A stretch of 55,560 nucleotides of DNA from Pseudomonadota bacterium. Its GTDB lineage: Bacteria; Pseudomonadota; Gammaproteobacteria; Burkholderiales; Thiobacillaceae. A program made the translations under genes and the position numbers. The stretch covers positions 1-55,560 of the forward strand of contig JAURYL010000092.1 in assembly GCA_030653935.1 (NCBI GenBank), in the 5' to 3' direction. Of this stretch, positions 34,434 through 43,694 are shown in pieces; position 1 is the stretch's first letter; each line of letters opens with the position of its first letter. Under the pieces are notes generated by a model. It did not search any database. It was not told where the DNA came from and was given only the letters and a program-made list of their open reading frames with translations.

Positions 34434-34489
34434 GTAGGGTGCGCCGCGCGCACCATCGAACGCGAATCGGTGCGCACGGCGCACCCTAC
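34434..34489. repeat. GTAGGGTGCGCC palindrome between hoxV and hypA
   Basis: GTAGGGTGCGCCGCGCGCAC / GTGCGCACGGCGCACCCTAC with one mismatch, related to the 9752-9805 palindrome. Confidence 0.8.
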
Positions 34490-34497
34490 CGTGTTGA

Positions 34498-35610
34498 TTA
34501 CTTCGCATCAGTTACCTCGACACCAAAAGCCACGCAGGGGTCCAGGGATTGGGCAACCAGCCGTGCGCGCGCGGCCAGATCGTCCCCCGGCGTCAGCCCG
34601 GAAAGCGCCTGGAACAGTGGGCCGGCGGGATGAAAGTTCCATTCGGTGGGGGCGACGATGCGGTATTCCGCCACCTTGCCATCCAGCAGGCGCACCGCAT
34701 GCAGCAACAGGCCGCGCGAGGTTTCGACTCCGGCGAGACCGGCATTGTCGCCCAGGGACCAGGCGCGAACCCAGGTAGCGCCGGCAGCCCCGTCGGCGCT
34801 ACACAAGGCGGACAAGCGCGCCGGCAACTCGGCCAGTTCCAGCAAACGCGCCAGCAAACGAGCCTCGGCACCGCGACCGCGCCGCTCAATCCAGGCGGCG
34901 AGTAACGGCTGTTCACTCATTCGGGCGAGCGCGCCGGTTTCAGCGGGCGCGTCGTGCCACATCGGTTGGCCGCAGAACGCCGGAGTTTCCAGCGCCCGCC
35001 GCGCGAGTTCCCGGGCCTCGCCCGCTTCCAGATTTCCCAGCGGCGGCAACAAATCGACTTCGCTGATACCGCTATCAGCGCCCTCCCCCAGCCCGGCGAA
35101 CAGGCGCGCCGTCACCGTAGCCCCCGCCTGTCGCCAGGCATCGAAGCCGGCGAGATCGCGCGCCAGCCAGACAGCGGCCGGCTCGCCCAGCAGGATGGTC
35201 CGCAACAGTTCGTCGAGCGTCTCGGCGAAGCGCGCCGGATCGATGGCGCTCTGGCGCAGCCGCAACTGGCTGGCCTGATCGGGTGGCATGCCCTGTTGTT
35301 GCGGCCAGTCGAGCAGCAAGCGCCAGGCGTGTTCCTGGGCCAGTTCCAGCAGCACGGCGCTGGCGCGCGCGCTGCTCGTGGCGGCATCGGGAAAGACGCC
35401 CCGCGCGGCTTCGCAGGCGGCCTCGCAGGCGACCCGCTGTGCCTTGCCGCACAGGCTGAAGATCAGCCCGGCGAGATGCGCGGCTTCCACGGGCGTGCGC
35501 CCCGCCAGGAGCTTCTGCGCCAACTGCGGCCGGGTGGAATGGATGGCCACCGTGGTCGGCGCGTCGCCGTGCCGTTGCAATTGGATGTCGATGCGTCCTT
35601 CCAGATTCAT
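34498..35610 (-). CDS. hoxV: HoxV/HupK-type hydrogenase assembly scaffold
   Basis: 370-residue protein resembling a degenerate [NiFe] large subunit. It keeps single cysteines where the metal ligands would be (FSLCGKAQ and SLDPCVAF) but not the two CxxC pairs. HoxV/HupK is thought to act as a scaffold for the Fe(CN)2CO moiety on the way to HoxG. The start overlaps the hoxJ stop (ATGA). In Cupriavidus hoxV follows hoxT directly; here it sits after the regulatory genes. Confidence 0.88.
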   Translation of the reverse strand: MNLEGRIDIQLQRHGDAPTTVAIHSTRPQLAQKLLAGRTPVEAAHLAGLIFSLCGKAQRVACEAACEAARGVFPDAATSSARASAVLLELAQEHAWRLLLDWPQQQGMPPDQASQLRLRQSAIDPARFAETLDELLRTILLGEPAAVWLARDLAGFDAWRQAGATVTARLFAGLGEGADSGISEVDLLPPLGNLEAGEARELARRALETPAFCGQPMWHDAPAETGALARMSEQPLLAAWIERRGRGAEARLLARLLELAELPARLSALCSADGAAGATWVRAWSLGDNAGLAGVETSRGLLLHAVRLLDGKVAEYRIVAPTEWNFHPAGPLFQALSGLTPGDDLAARARLVAQSLDPCVAFGVEVTDAK

Positions 35611-36956
35611 GTTCCGTGCCTCGCCAACGGCAAACTCAAGATAAATTCGGCGCCGCCTTCGGGCAGGTTGCCGGCGGCAAGGCTGCCACCGTGGCGCTCG
35701 ACGATGCCGTAGCTGATCGCCAGCCCCAGCCCGGTGCCCTTGCCCACCGGCTTGGTGGTGAAGAAAGGCTCGAACAGATGCGGCAGATTCTCCGCGCGGA
35801 TGCCGGGGCCATTGTCGCGGAAGCGCACTTCCACATTACCGCCACTTTGCTCGGCGCTGATGCTCAGGCGCGGTTGCGCTTCCTCGGCGGTGGCGTCGCA
35901 GGCGTTCTGCACCAGATTCATGATGACCTGCTGCATCTGGCTCGGCGAGCCCAGCACGTTGATGCCTTCGGGCAGCCGCGTGGTCACCCTGATCTTGTCC
36001 GTGGCGGCCTTGGTGACCCAGTGCACCGCCTGTTCTATGACCAGCGTGAGGTTGAACGGCTGGCGCTCGTTGCGATCGACGGCGGAGAAACGCTTGAGAC
36101 TGTCGACGATGTCGCGGGTGCGCTCGGCGCCTTCCACGGTGCCGTCGATCAACGGCGGCAGGTCTTCCAGCAGGCGGTCGATGCGCAGCTCCCGGCGCAG
36201 CGTTTCCAGTTCATCCTTCGGCTTGCCGGCATGGATGGCTGCCAGATATTTATCCAGGCGCTGGGCGTAGCGGTGCAGCGCGTGGGCGTTGCCCAGCACG
36301 AAGCTGATGGGGTTGTTGAGTTCGTGCGCCACGCCCGCCACCAAGCGGCCCAGCGAGGCCATCTTTTCCGAGTGCAGCAACTGTTGCTGGGTGCGTTTCA
36401 GGTCTTCATGGGCTTCCCGCAGCGCCTGATAAGCGCGCCGTAGTTCGCCCACCGGCCGCCCGGTGATGACCATGCCGACCTGGGTACCGGAGTGGCTGAT
36501 GCGCGGCGTGCAGTTCAACGACACCGGCACCGCCCCACCCTCCAGCCCGCGCAGGGGCAGTTCACAATCGGACAGGCCTTTCATCCCGTGGTTGGCGAAC
36601 ATCCGCCCCGCCGCCTCACGCGCATCCGCGTCGGCGAACAGGTCGAACAAGGGCGTGCCGATCAATTCGCTTTCCTGCTTGCCGGTGAACACCACCAGGG
36701 CATGGTTGACCACCTCGATGCGGCCATCGCGGTCGCACACCACCAGGATGTCGGACATGGCGCCCAGCACCGAAAACACGAAGCGCTGCGACTCCTCCAG
36801 AGCCGTGTTCTTCTCCTCCAGGGCCACCTCGTACTGGAGCAGGTCGCTGTAGACCTCGTCCATCTTCTGGATGACTTCGATCCAGGCTTCTTCACCGAGG
36901 CCGTGCGGGCCTTCGGCGAGCAGGGGTGGGGGGAGGTGTTTAGGGATGGTGGACAT
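35607..36956 (-). CDS. hoxJ: H2-responsive sensor histidine kinase HoxJ
   Basis: Soluble 449-residue kinase without membrane segments. An N-terminal coiled coil and PAS domain (about 55-175, SDILVVCDRDGRIEVVNHAL) precede the HisKA box GVAHELNNPISF (His about 211) and an HATPase domain with NLVQNACDA, DNGPGI and GKGTGLGLAIS. HoxB/HoxC sense H2 and control HoxJ in known systems, which phosphorylates HoxA to switch it off when H2 is absent. Position right after hoxC supports this. Confidence 0.93.
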   Translation of the reverse strand: MSTIPKHLPPPLLAEGPHGLGEEAWIEVIQKMDEVYSDLLQYEVALEEKNTALEESQRFVFSVLGAMSDILVVCDRDGRIEVVNHALVVFTGKQESELIGTPLFDLFADADAREAAGRMFANHGMKGLSDCELPLRGLEGGAVPVSLNCTPRISHSGTQVGMVITGRPVGELRRAYQALREAHEDLKRTQQQLLHSEKMASLGRLVAGVAHELNNPISFVLGNAHALHRYAQRLDKYLAAIHAGKPKDELETLRRELRIDRLLEDLPPLIDGTVEGAERTRDIVDSLKRFSAVDRNERQPFNLTLVIEQAVHWVTKAATDKIRVTTRLPEGINVLGSPSQMQQVIMNLVQNACDATAEEAQPRLSISAEQSGGNVEVRFRDNGPGIRAENLPHLFEPFFTTKPVGKGTGLGLAISYGIVERHGGSLAAGNLPEGGAEFILSLPLARHGT

Positions 36957-36981
36957 GGGTCAGGAGGGGGTGACATTGTAG

Positions 36982-37057
36982 AAATCCCCCCCGGCCCCCC
37001 TTTGATAAAGGGGGGAGACGATCCCCCCCTTTTTCAAAGGGGGGTTAGGGAGGATTT
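36982..37057. repeat. Type A element between hoxC and hoxJ (short form)
   Basis: 76-base version with both hairpins but most of the central spacer missing. Confidence 0.9.
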
Positions 37058-37075
37058 GTACTTGCGAAATACCCA

Positions 37076-38506
37076 TCAATGCACCGTACAAACCATGCAC
37101 GGATCAAACGAGCGCACCACATGCTGCACCGCCGACGGCATCGGGTCGCCCGCCTCGACTTCCATGCCCGCCAGCGCCTGTTCCAGGGCGCCGGGCACAC
37201 CGGCCGCGTCGCGTGGCGAGAAGTTCCAGGTGGTGGGGGCGATGATCTGGTAATTCCGGATGCGGCCGTGGCGCACGCTGAGCCAGTGGCCAAGGGCGCC
37301 GCGCGCGGCCTCCACCAAACCGATTCCGCTCCCCTCGTCGGGAAGCTCGGCGTGATGGCACCAGGGCTCGCCAGGGGTCAGCGCGCGCGCCCAACGTTCC
37401 ATTTCCGGCACCACGATGGCCAGTTCCAGCAGGCGCGCCAGCACCCGCGCCTGGACGCTGCCGCCGTGGACGGACACCAGCTCACGAATAAGTGGATGCC
37501 CGGCCAGCATCTGCCGCGCCAGGGCGCCGGTTTCCATCACCTGGCCGCCATAGCGCGGCGCCTTGCACCAGGTATAGGCGTCGGCCTTGTCCGGCAGTGG
37601 CCGAGTCAATCCCTCGGCCGGCGGCATCGGGTCGCCGGCCAACCAGGCATGGCTGACATCCTCGACGATGGCGCCGGGGTCGAGTTCGCCCGCGCCGCCA
37701 TCCCACACCCCGGCGGGGAACAGGCCGTAAGCGCCGTGGCTCAGGAAACGGTCTGTAGCGCGGCCGAGTCGGTGCAAGGCCAGATCATCGGAAACGGTCA
37801 AAAACAGCGCCAGATCGCCGCGCCAGCCATCGCGCCAGCCATCGCGCCAGCGGTCCAGCGCCGCCAGGCTGTCGAGGCCGGCCACCGCCTCCAGGCTATC
37901 GCCGAAAGTGTGGCGTTCCAGAAAACGGCGGAAGCCGCGTAACACCGTGATCAGACGCAGGATGTCGGCCTGTTCCAGCGCGCGCGCCGTGCCGCCGGGT
38001 TGCATGCTCAGGGTATGCGGCCACTTGCCCGCCATCAGGCCCATCAAATGCATGAACTCGGCGCGGGCCGGCAACATGTCCGCCGTCGCGCTGCCCGCAA
38101 CCGCCTTGAAACGCAATTCAACGGCTTCGAACCAGGGCCGCTCGCGATACACCGGCCGCGCGAAATCCGGCATGAAGAACAGATAGAAATGGGTCAGATG
38201 GTCGGCCAGGTTCTCGCAGGCGGTGACCAGATGTTCGGCCAATCGCCCATTGGGTGGCGGCGTCAGTCCCATAAGATCGCGCAACGCGGCGGCCGCCGCC
38301 GCGCTCTGGGAAACCGAACAGATGCCGCAGATACGCGGCACGATGACCAGGGCATCGAGCGGATGCTTGCCCGGCAACATCTCCTCGAAACCGCGATACA
38401 GCGGGGAGTTGACGCGCGCGGCGGCGACGCGGCCATCGGCGATGTCGAGATGGACTTCCAGGTCGCCTTCGACGCGGTTGAAGGGGCCGAGGATGCGGGT
38501 GGTCAT
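37076..38506 (-). CDS. hoxC: Regulatory (H2-sensing) hydrogenase large subunit HoxC
   Basis: 476-residue [NiFe] large subunit. The active-site motifs are RICGICSVSQ and DPCMVCTVH, and the protein ends right at that His. Absence of the C-terminal extension means no HoxM-type processing, a hallmark of sensory hydrogenases (HoxC/HupV). The start at MTTRILGPFNRVEGD was chosen because the upstream frame is repeat. A 12-base tandem repeat encodes RDGWRDGWR near residue 222. It pairs with HoxB. Confidence 0.95.
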   Translation of the reverse strand: MTTRILGPFNRVEGDLEVHLDIADGRVAAARVNSPLYRGFEEMLPGKHPLDALVIVPRICGICSVSQSAAAAAALRDLMGLTPPPNGRLAEHLVTACENLADHLTHFYLFFMPDFARPVYRERPWFEAVELRFKAVAGSATADMLPARAEFMHLMGLMAGKWPHTLSMQPGGTARALEQADILRLITVLRGFRRFLERHTFGDSLEAVAGLDSLAALDRWRDGWRDGWRGDLALFLTVSDDLALHRLGRATDRFLSHGAYGLFPAGVWDGGAGELDPGAIVEDVSHAWLAGDPMPPAEGLTRPLPDKADAYTWCKAPRYGGQVMETGALARQMLAGHPLIRELVSVHGGSVQARVLARLLELAIVVPEMERWARALTPGEPWCHHAELPDEGSGIGLVEAARGALGHWLSVRHGRIRNYQIIAPTTWNFSPRDAAGVPGALEQALAGMEVEAGDPMPSAVQHVVRSFDPCMVCTVH

Positions 38507-38533
38507 GGGTGGGGGCCCTTGGCTAGGTTGTAG

Positions 38534-38622
38534 AAATTCCCCCCGGCCCCCCTTTGGGAAAGGGGGGAGCAAACCACCGCACCAGTCCCCCCCTTTATTA
38601 AAGGGGGGCTAGGGGGAATTTT
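38534..38622. repeat. Type A element between hoxB and hoxC
   Basis: 89-base copy with AAATTCCCCC / GGGGGAATTTT arms (a paired change in both arms) and two intact inner hairpins. Upstream of the hoxC start. Confidence 0.9.
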
Positions 38623-38648
38623 CACGGCCCAAAACAAGTGACTAGCCC

Positions 38649-39659
38649 TCATTTCAACCCCGTCTTGCGCACCACCGGCACCACCACCGTATGGTCCGCC
38701 AACGCGTTCTCGCGAACCCGTTTCGGCGTGGCGGATTTCGACAGGGCGGCGAGGGCGACGAACCAGGCTTTCGGCATGTCGGTGGGCAGGCCGATGGGGA
38801 TGCCGGCCACCTTGGGGGTCTCGGCGAAGGGATGACCGGGTTCCTCGAAGCGGGGTTCGGTGCAACTGACGCAGGCATAACCGCCGCGCAGGCAGGAGCC
38901 GCTGCCGTTCCACAGACGGGTGTTGCAGTCGGCATGCGCCTGGGTGCCCTTGCAACCCATGTTTTCCATCATGCAGCCCAGGTCGGAAGCCTTCTCGGCG
39001 CTGGCCTTGAACTCGTAGAACTCGTTGCGCGGGCAGCCGTGGTGAACCAGATGGTCGGCATACAGACGCGGGCGGTTATAGGGGTCCAGATCGTTTTCTG
39101 TGAAGCGCTGCAAAGCCAGCGCCAGCAGGGTATCCAGCACCCAACCAGGATGGGTGGGACAGCCCGCCACGTTGATTACCGGCAGGCCGGAAGCGGCGCG
39201 GAATTGCGGGCCGAGCAGGCCGCCGACATGTTCGCCATCGTATTGCAGACCCACCGCCCCACCCGGATTGCCACCGCCGGCGGTGACGCCGCCGAAGGCC
39301 GCGCAGGTGCCCACCGCCAACGCCTGCCGCGCGCGCACCGCCAGGTCGAGCACCCAGGACATCATCGGTCGACCGGTGCCGGAGAGCATGTGGAAGCGCC
39401 CGGTGCCATGCGGGCCGGTCATGATCGAGCCTTCCACGCACAGGATATCCAGCCGCTCGCGCCCCTCGGCGCAGGCCGCCAGGATGTCCAGCGCCTCCGC
39501 CCCGCTTTCCTGACTCAGGCTGGGATGCCAGAGCAAGCGGATGCCGGCCTCCTCCAGCAGCGCGAACAGATGCGGCTGCTCGGCGTTGAGCAAGGACAGT
39601 GTGCAGCCGCCACAGCCGCCGGATTGCAGCCAGAGGAGGTTGAGGGGGTTAGTGGGCAT
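38649..39659 (-). CDS. hoxB: Regulatory hydrogenase small subunit HoxB
   Basis: 336-residue iron-sulfur subunit. There is no Tat signal peptide, so the complex stays in the cytoplasm, as expected for a sensor. The proximal-cluster pair is SGGCGGC (no extra Cys), with other ligands in GTCAAFGG, GCPTHP, HHGCPRNEFYE, GCKGTQAHADC and CVSCTEP. Together with HoxC it binds HoxJ in known regulatory systems. Confidence 0.95.
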   Translation of the reverse strand: MPTNPLNLLWLQSGGCGGCTLSLLNAEQPHLFALLEEAGIRLLWHPSLSQESGAEALDILAACAEGRERLDILCVEGSIMTGPHGTGRFHMLSGTGRPMMSWVLDLAVRARQALAVGTCAAFGGVTAGGGNPGGAVGLQYDGEHVGGLLGPQFRAASGLPVINVAGCPTHPGWVLDTLLALALQRFTENDLDPYNRPRLYADHLVHHGCPRNEFYEFKASAEKASDLGCMMENMGCKGTQAHADCNTRLWNGSGSCLRGGYACVSCTEPRFEEPGHPFAETPKVAGIPIGLPTDMPKAWFVALAALSKSATPKRVRENALADHTVVVPVVRKTGLK

Positions 39660-39690
39660 GGTTGGGTTCCTGGTGGGTGCAGACCGTGTT

Positions 39691-39789
39691 AAATCCCCCC
39701 CGGCCCCCCTTTTTCAAAGGGGGGAGCAAACCCGCGCAGCGCGGAATTAAGGCTCCCCCCTTTTTCAAAGGGGGGCTGGGGGGGGATTT
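39691..39789. repeat. Type A element between hoxA and hoxB
   Basis: Full copy with CCCCCCTTTTTCAAAGGGGGG hairpins and a GCGCAGCGCG-containing spacer. Confidence 0.9.
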
Positions 39790-39814
39790 CAGCAACGCAT
39801 CCATGACCATCATG

Positions 39815-41260
39815 TTATGCATCCCCACCCCTCCCCGGCCGCTCCAACCCCAATCGCTGCATCTTCTTGCGCAGCCCCAGGCGCGACAGCCCCAATTCAA
39901 GTGCCGTTTGCGACAGGTTGCCGTTGTGGCGGGCCAGGGTCTCGGCCAGCAAGCGACTTTCCAGGGCATCGACCTGGCCGCGCAGGCCGGGCTGGGTGGC
40001 GCCTTCCAGGGCTACGGCCAGGCCGGCCTGGCGGATGTGGGGGGCGAGCAGTTCCGGGGTGAGCACGGGGCCGTCGGAAAGCACCAGCATGCGCCGGATC
40101 TCGTTCTGCAATTCCCGCACGTTGCCGGGCCAGGCATAGGCGGCCAGGCAATCCAGTGTGGCCGCGGCGAAGCCTTCCACCGGGCGGCCGAGGGCGCTTC
40201 CCGCCTTGGTCAGGATGGCGCGGGCCAGGGCGGGAATGTCCATGGGCCGCTCACGCAGGGCCGGCAGGCGCAGGGGCACGGTGGCGAGGCGGTAGTACAG
40301 GTCTTCGCGGAAGCGCCCGGCTTTCACCTCGGCTTCCAGGTCGCGGTTGGTGGCGGCGATCACCCGCACATCCACGGTTACCGTGCGGTTGCCGCCGAGC
40401 GGCCGGAACTCGCCTTCCTGCAACACGCGCAACAGCTTCACCTGGAAGGCGGGTGAGGTCTCGCCGATTTCATCGAGGAACAGGGTACCGCCATGCGCTT
40501 GCTGGAACAGACCGACTCGATCCTCGAAGGCGCCGGTGAAGGCGCCGCGCTTGTGGCCGAACAGCTCCGATTCCAGCAGGTTGTCCGGCACGGCGCCGCA
40601 GTTCTCCACCACGAAGGGCTGCTCGGCGCGACCGCTGGCGTAGTGGATGGCGCGCGCCAGCAACTCCTTGCCGGTGCCGGAATCGCCGGAGAGCAGAATC
40701 GATACGTCGTAGCGCGCCGCCCGCGCCACCAGATCGCACACTGTGCTCATCGGGCTGTGCTGCACGCGCACGATGTTGTCCAGGGCGAACGCCTGTTTCA
40801 CCCGCTGCCGCAGTGCCTCGACCCGACCGCGCAACACCGGCTCGGCGGCGCGCAGCTCCACGGCCAATTGGCAGTTTTCCCGCTGTAAACGATGCAGCTC
40901 GGCGGCGCGCTTCAGGGTCAGCAGCAACTGCTCCGGGTGCCAGGGCTTGAGCAGGTATTGGTAGATGCCTGCCTCGTTGATGCCGGCGATGATGTCCTCG
41001 CTGTCGGTGTAGCCGGAGATGATGATGCGCACCGTGTCCGGCCAGGCTTGCCGCACTTCCTTGAGGAATTCGACCCCGCTCACCTCGGGCATGCGCTGGT
41101 CGGTGAGCACCACCTGGATGGACTCCTTTTCCATGAGCGCGCGCGCCTGCGCCGCGCTGGAAGCGGTGAACACCTCGAAGTCCTCTTCCAGGGTGCGGCG
41201 CAGGGCTTCCTGAGAGCGCACCTCGTCGTCGATGATTAGGACGGTGGGGAGGGGAGTCAT
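39815..41260 (-). CDS. hoxA: NtrC-family response regulator HoxA
   Basis: 481-residue sigma-54 activator. Receiver domain with phospho-acceptor Asp54 ([13 protein letters not shown]), AAA+ domain with [15 protein letters not shown], the sigma-54 contact loop GAFTGAFE, and a C-terminal Fis-type helix-turn-helix ([19 protein letters not shown]). HoxA in Cupriavidus activates in its unphosphorylated form. A sigma-54-like promoter and a palindrome upstream of hoxK in this window are its likely target. Confidence 0.95.
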   Translation of the reverse strand: MTPLPTVLIIDDEVRSQEALRRTLEEDFEVFTASSAAQARALMEKESIQVVLTDQRMPEVSGVEFLKEVRQAWPDTVRIIISGYTDSEDIIAGINEAGIYQYLLKPWHPEQLLLTLKRAAELHRLQRENCQLAVELRAAEPVLRGRVEALRQRVKQAFALDNIVRVQHSPMSTVCDLVARAARYDVSILLSGDSGTGKELLARAIHYASGRAEQPFVVENCGAVPDNLLESELFGHKRGAFTGAFEDRVGLFQQAHGGTLFLDEIGETSPAFQVKLLRVLQEGEFRPLGGNRTVTVDVRVIAATNRDLEAEVKAGRFREDLYYRLATVPLRLPALRERPMDIPALARAILTKAGSALGRPVEGFAAATLDCLAAYAWPGNVRELQNEIRRMLVLSDGPVLTPELLAPHIRQAGLAVALEGATQPGLRGQVDALESRLLAETLARHNGNLSQTALELGLSRLGLRKKMQRLGLERPGRGGDA

Positions 41261-41297
41261 GGGGTTGCCAGGGTGGGGGCCAAAGCCGAGGTCTCAG

Positions 41298-41395
41298 AAA
41301 TCCCCCCTGTCCCCCCTTTGGAAAAGGGGGGAGCAAACCCACCACACTCAATCGAAGGGTTCCCCCCTTTATCAAAGGGGGGACAGGGGGGATTT
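41298..41395. repeat. Type A element between hoxX and hoxA
   Basis: Full 98-base copy, CCCCCCTTTGGAAAAGGGGGG and CCCCCCTTTATCAAAGGGGGG hairpins. Confidence 0.9.
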
Positions 41396-41408
41396 AACCC
41401 GCGTGAAT

Positions 41409-43193
41409 TCATCCCTCAACATCCTCCGGCACCACCCACCCCAACTCCCGATGAATCGCCAGATGCCGGGGCGTCCAGGAATTCAGTGTCTTGCGCACGA
41501 AATGGTGGCGGGCGACGTGGTAGCTGGGGTCAAAGCCATAGAAGTTGCGCTGCATGTGCTTTAGCTCATCGCCGCGATAGCTTTCCAGCGGCTTGGCCGC
41601 CTCGTCATGCGCGCGGCGTTGCAGCTTGGCTTGCAGGCGTTCGTTGAAGTCCGTACCGGCGGCCAGGGCTTGGGCGCGTGACTGAACTTCAGCCGTAAAA
41701 CCGGGCAGATCGTCACCGAATGCCGCGTCGAGGAAGCCCATGCGCACCGCCGCCTCGGCACCCAGGGGCAGGCGGTTGCGCATGATCGCGGCGGCCTGTT
41801 CCGCGCCCACCCGGCGCGGCAACAGATAGCTCCAGTATTCCGAGCCGTACAGGTTGCCCATGTTCTTGTAGTGCGGATTCAGGATCACCCCGCGCCGCGC
41901 CCATACCTGGTCAGCGGCCAGCGCCAGGAAGGCGCCACCGGCACCGGCATTGCCACGCAGGGCGCTGACCGTGAGCTGGCTTTCAGTGGAGAGGATGGCG
42001 CGGCAGAGATCGTCCATGGCGTTGATGTTGCGCCAGGATTCCTCGGGCGGACTTGCCGCCGCCTCGATGTAGTTGAGGTCGAGGCCGTTGCTGAAGAAGT
42101 CCTCGCCGCCCATGAGCACGATGACTTTGGTCGGTCGCCGCCGCGCGGCCTCGTAGGCGGCCAGCAGGTGTTGGCAGGCCGCCGTGCTCATGGCGCCGTT
42201 GTAGAAATCGAAGTGGAGGTAGCCGACCGAGGTGGATTCTTCGTAGTGGATTTCTGGGGTTGTAGAAATCCCCCCTGTCCCCCCTTTTGCAAAGGGGGGG
42301 ACCCTCCGATCAGCGTGGGTGGGTTGGCCCCCCCCTTTGCAAAAGGGGGGCTGGGGGGGATTTTCCCCGGCGTCCAGTACCTCCAAGGCGCTCGTCTCGG
42401 GAAAGACTTCGAGCACCGGCAACTTGATCCCCACAGCCTCCGTCTTCGCATGCCCGATCCACACCGCGCCATCGACCGTGGCGCGCACCACGCCCTCCCC
42501 CACCCGCCCGAGCAGCGCGCCGGGTTCGCCGTGCGCGGCGAAGGCGGCGGCGTTGTAGAGGTGGCAGGCTTGCCCAAACAGACTGTCACGCACGCCGGGA
42601 AAACCATCGCCACAGTTGAGCTTGGCCAACACCCGGACGGTGTCGTCGCGCCGCCAGTCGATGGCGCGATCTGTCTGTTTCATCAATGGGCGAAGTTGTG
42701 CCTGGGCAAGTGGTGTGGGTTTCCAGGTTCCGGCGCGATAGTCCGGCAGGCGTTCCAGGGCGGCGCGCACCGCCCGCACGGTCGCTTCGGTCACTTCATT
42801 GCGATACAGGCTGGACTTCTTCGCCACGCGCATCGGGAAGGTTGCGCTCGCCCACACCGGACCGGCGTCCATCTCGGCTTCCGCCTGGAGCACGGTGACA
42901 CCCCATTCGGATTCCCCATCGAGAATCGCCCAATCCAGCGCCGACGGCCCGCGATCACCGACGATGCCGGGGTGCACGATCAAGCAGACATGCCGGCGCC
43001 AGATGGCTTCCGGAATCGCCCGGCGCAGGTAGGGTGCCAGGATGAGATGCGGGCGGAACAGCTCGACCGCCTCGACGGTGACGCTGTCGTTGATGTCGAA
43101 CTCGATAGAGATTTCATGGCCCAGCGCCGTGAGTTCCACGTAGAGGCGCTGAGTCAGGCTGTTGAAGGCGTGGGTCAGGAAGAGGATGCGCAT
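41409..43193 (-). CDS. hoxX: HoxX, CO-ligand synthesis enzyme, with a translated repeat in its linker
   Basis: 594-residue two-domain protein. The N-terminal formyl-transferase-like domain (HPGIVGDRGPSALDWAI) and the C-terminal enoyl-CoA hydratase/isomerase-like domain (LMGGEDFFSNGLDLN, ALRGNAGAGGAF) match HoxX/HypX, which makes CO for the active site under aerobic conditions from a formyl donor. A type A element lies in frame at about residues 277-309, between the two domains. The start follows the DUF559 gene stop by two bases. Confidence 0.93.
   Translation of the reverse strand: MRILFLTHAFNSLTQRLYVELTALGHEISIEFDINDSVTVEAVELFRPHLILAPYLRRAIPEAIWRRHVCLIVHPGIVGDRGPSALDWAILDGESEWGVTVLQAEAEMDAGPVWASATFPMRVAKKSSLYRNEVTEATVRAVRAALERLPDYRAGTWKPTPLAQAQLRPLMKQTDRAIDWRRDDTVRVLAKLNCGDGFPGVRDSLFGQACHLYNAAAFAAHGEPGALLGRVGEGVVRATVDGAVWIGHAKTEAVGIKLPVLEVFPETSALEVLDAGENPPQPPFCKGGGQPTHADRRVPPFAKGGTGGISTTPEIHYEESTSVGYLHFDFYNGAMSTAACQHLLAAYEAARRRPTKVIVLMGGEDFFSNGLDLNYIEAAASPPEESWRNINAMDDLCRAILSTESQLTVSALRGNAGAGGAFLALAADQVWARRGVILNPHYKNMGNLYGSEYWSYLLPRRVGAEQAAAIMRNRLPLGAEAAVRMGFLDAAFGDDLPGFTAEVQSRAQALAAGTDFNERLQAKLQRRAHDEAAKPLESYRGDELKHMQRNFYGFDPSYHVARHHFVRKTLNSWTPRHLAIHRELGWVVPEDVEG
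42266..42363. repeat. Type A element inside hoxX (domain linker)
   Basis: 98-base full copy closely matching that at 43232-43329, including the CCTCCGATCAGCGTGGGTGG spacer. It is translated as NPPQPPFCKGG...PPFAKGGTGGI. Confidence 0.92.
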
Positions 43194-43195
43194 GG

Positions 43196-43693
43196 CTATT
43201 TCGGGGTGTGGTTGTTTGTTGACGCGTCGCTAAATCCCCCCTGTCCCCCCTTTTGCAAAGGGGGGGACCCTCCGATCAGCGTGGGTGGGTTGGCTCCCCC
43301 CTTTGCAAAAGGGGGGCTGGGGGGGATTTCTCCGCCGGTCGATTGACGCACCACCTGAAAAATCACCTCCAGCACAGCCTGCGTTTCGGTCAGCATCTGA
43401 CGGTCATCAAAACGCAGAACCTTGAGTCCTTGCGCGCTCAACCAGGCATCCCGGCTTGAGTCCTTCTCCTTCTGCGTCGGGTCATCGTAGTGCTGACTGC
43501 CGTCCAGTTCGATAACCAACTTGGCCTTGGGCGCGTGGAAATCCACGATGTAGGGTCCGATTGGCTTCTGCCGATAGAACCTCACTCCAAGCTGGTCGCG
43601 ACGCAGATAAAACCAGAGTCGCTGTTCCGCTTCAGTCAACCGGCTACGGAGTTGGCGCGCGTAATCCTTGTTGCGCGGAGCATAGGCCAGCAT
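43196..43693 (-). CDS. DUF559 endonuclease-like protein ending in a type A element
   Basis: 165 residues. The first ~120 match the DUF559 / very-short-patch-repair-like fold: LRSRLTEAEQRLWFYLRRDQ, KPIGPYIVDFHAPKAKLVIELDGSQH and LKVLRFDDRQML. The conserved E-x-DG and IVDF residues of the nuclease core are present. From about residue 121 the reading frame runs through a full type A element and ends just past it. The ATG lies one base after the hypE stop and the stop two bases before hoxX, so the gene is tightly spliced into the operon. Known Hox functions do not need it; a cargo or mobility role is inference. Confidence 0.88.
   Translation of the reverse strand: MLAYAPRNKDYARQLRSRLTEAEQRLWFYLRRDQLGVRFYRQKPIGPYIVDFHAPKAKLVIELDGSQHYDDPTQKEKDSSRDAWLSAQGLKVLRFDDRQMLTETQAVLEVIFQVVRQSTGGEIPPSPPFAKGGANPPTLIGGSPPLQKGGQGGFSDASTNNHTPK
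43232..43329. repeat. Type A element forming the C-terminus of the DUF559 protein
   Basis: 98-base full copy, nearly identical in its spacer to the copy in hoxX 870 bases away, suggesting recent spread or conversion. Confidence 0.92.
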
Positions 43694-43694
43694 C

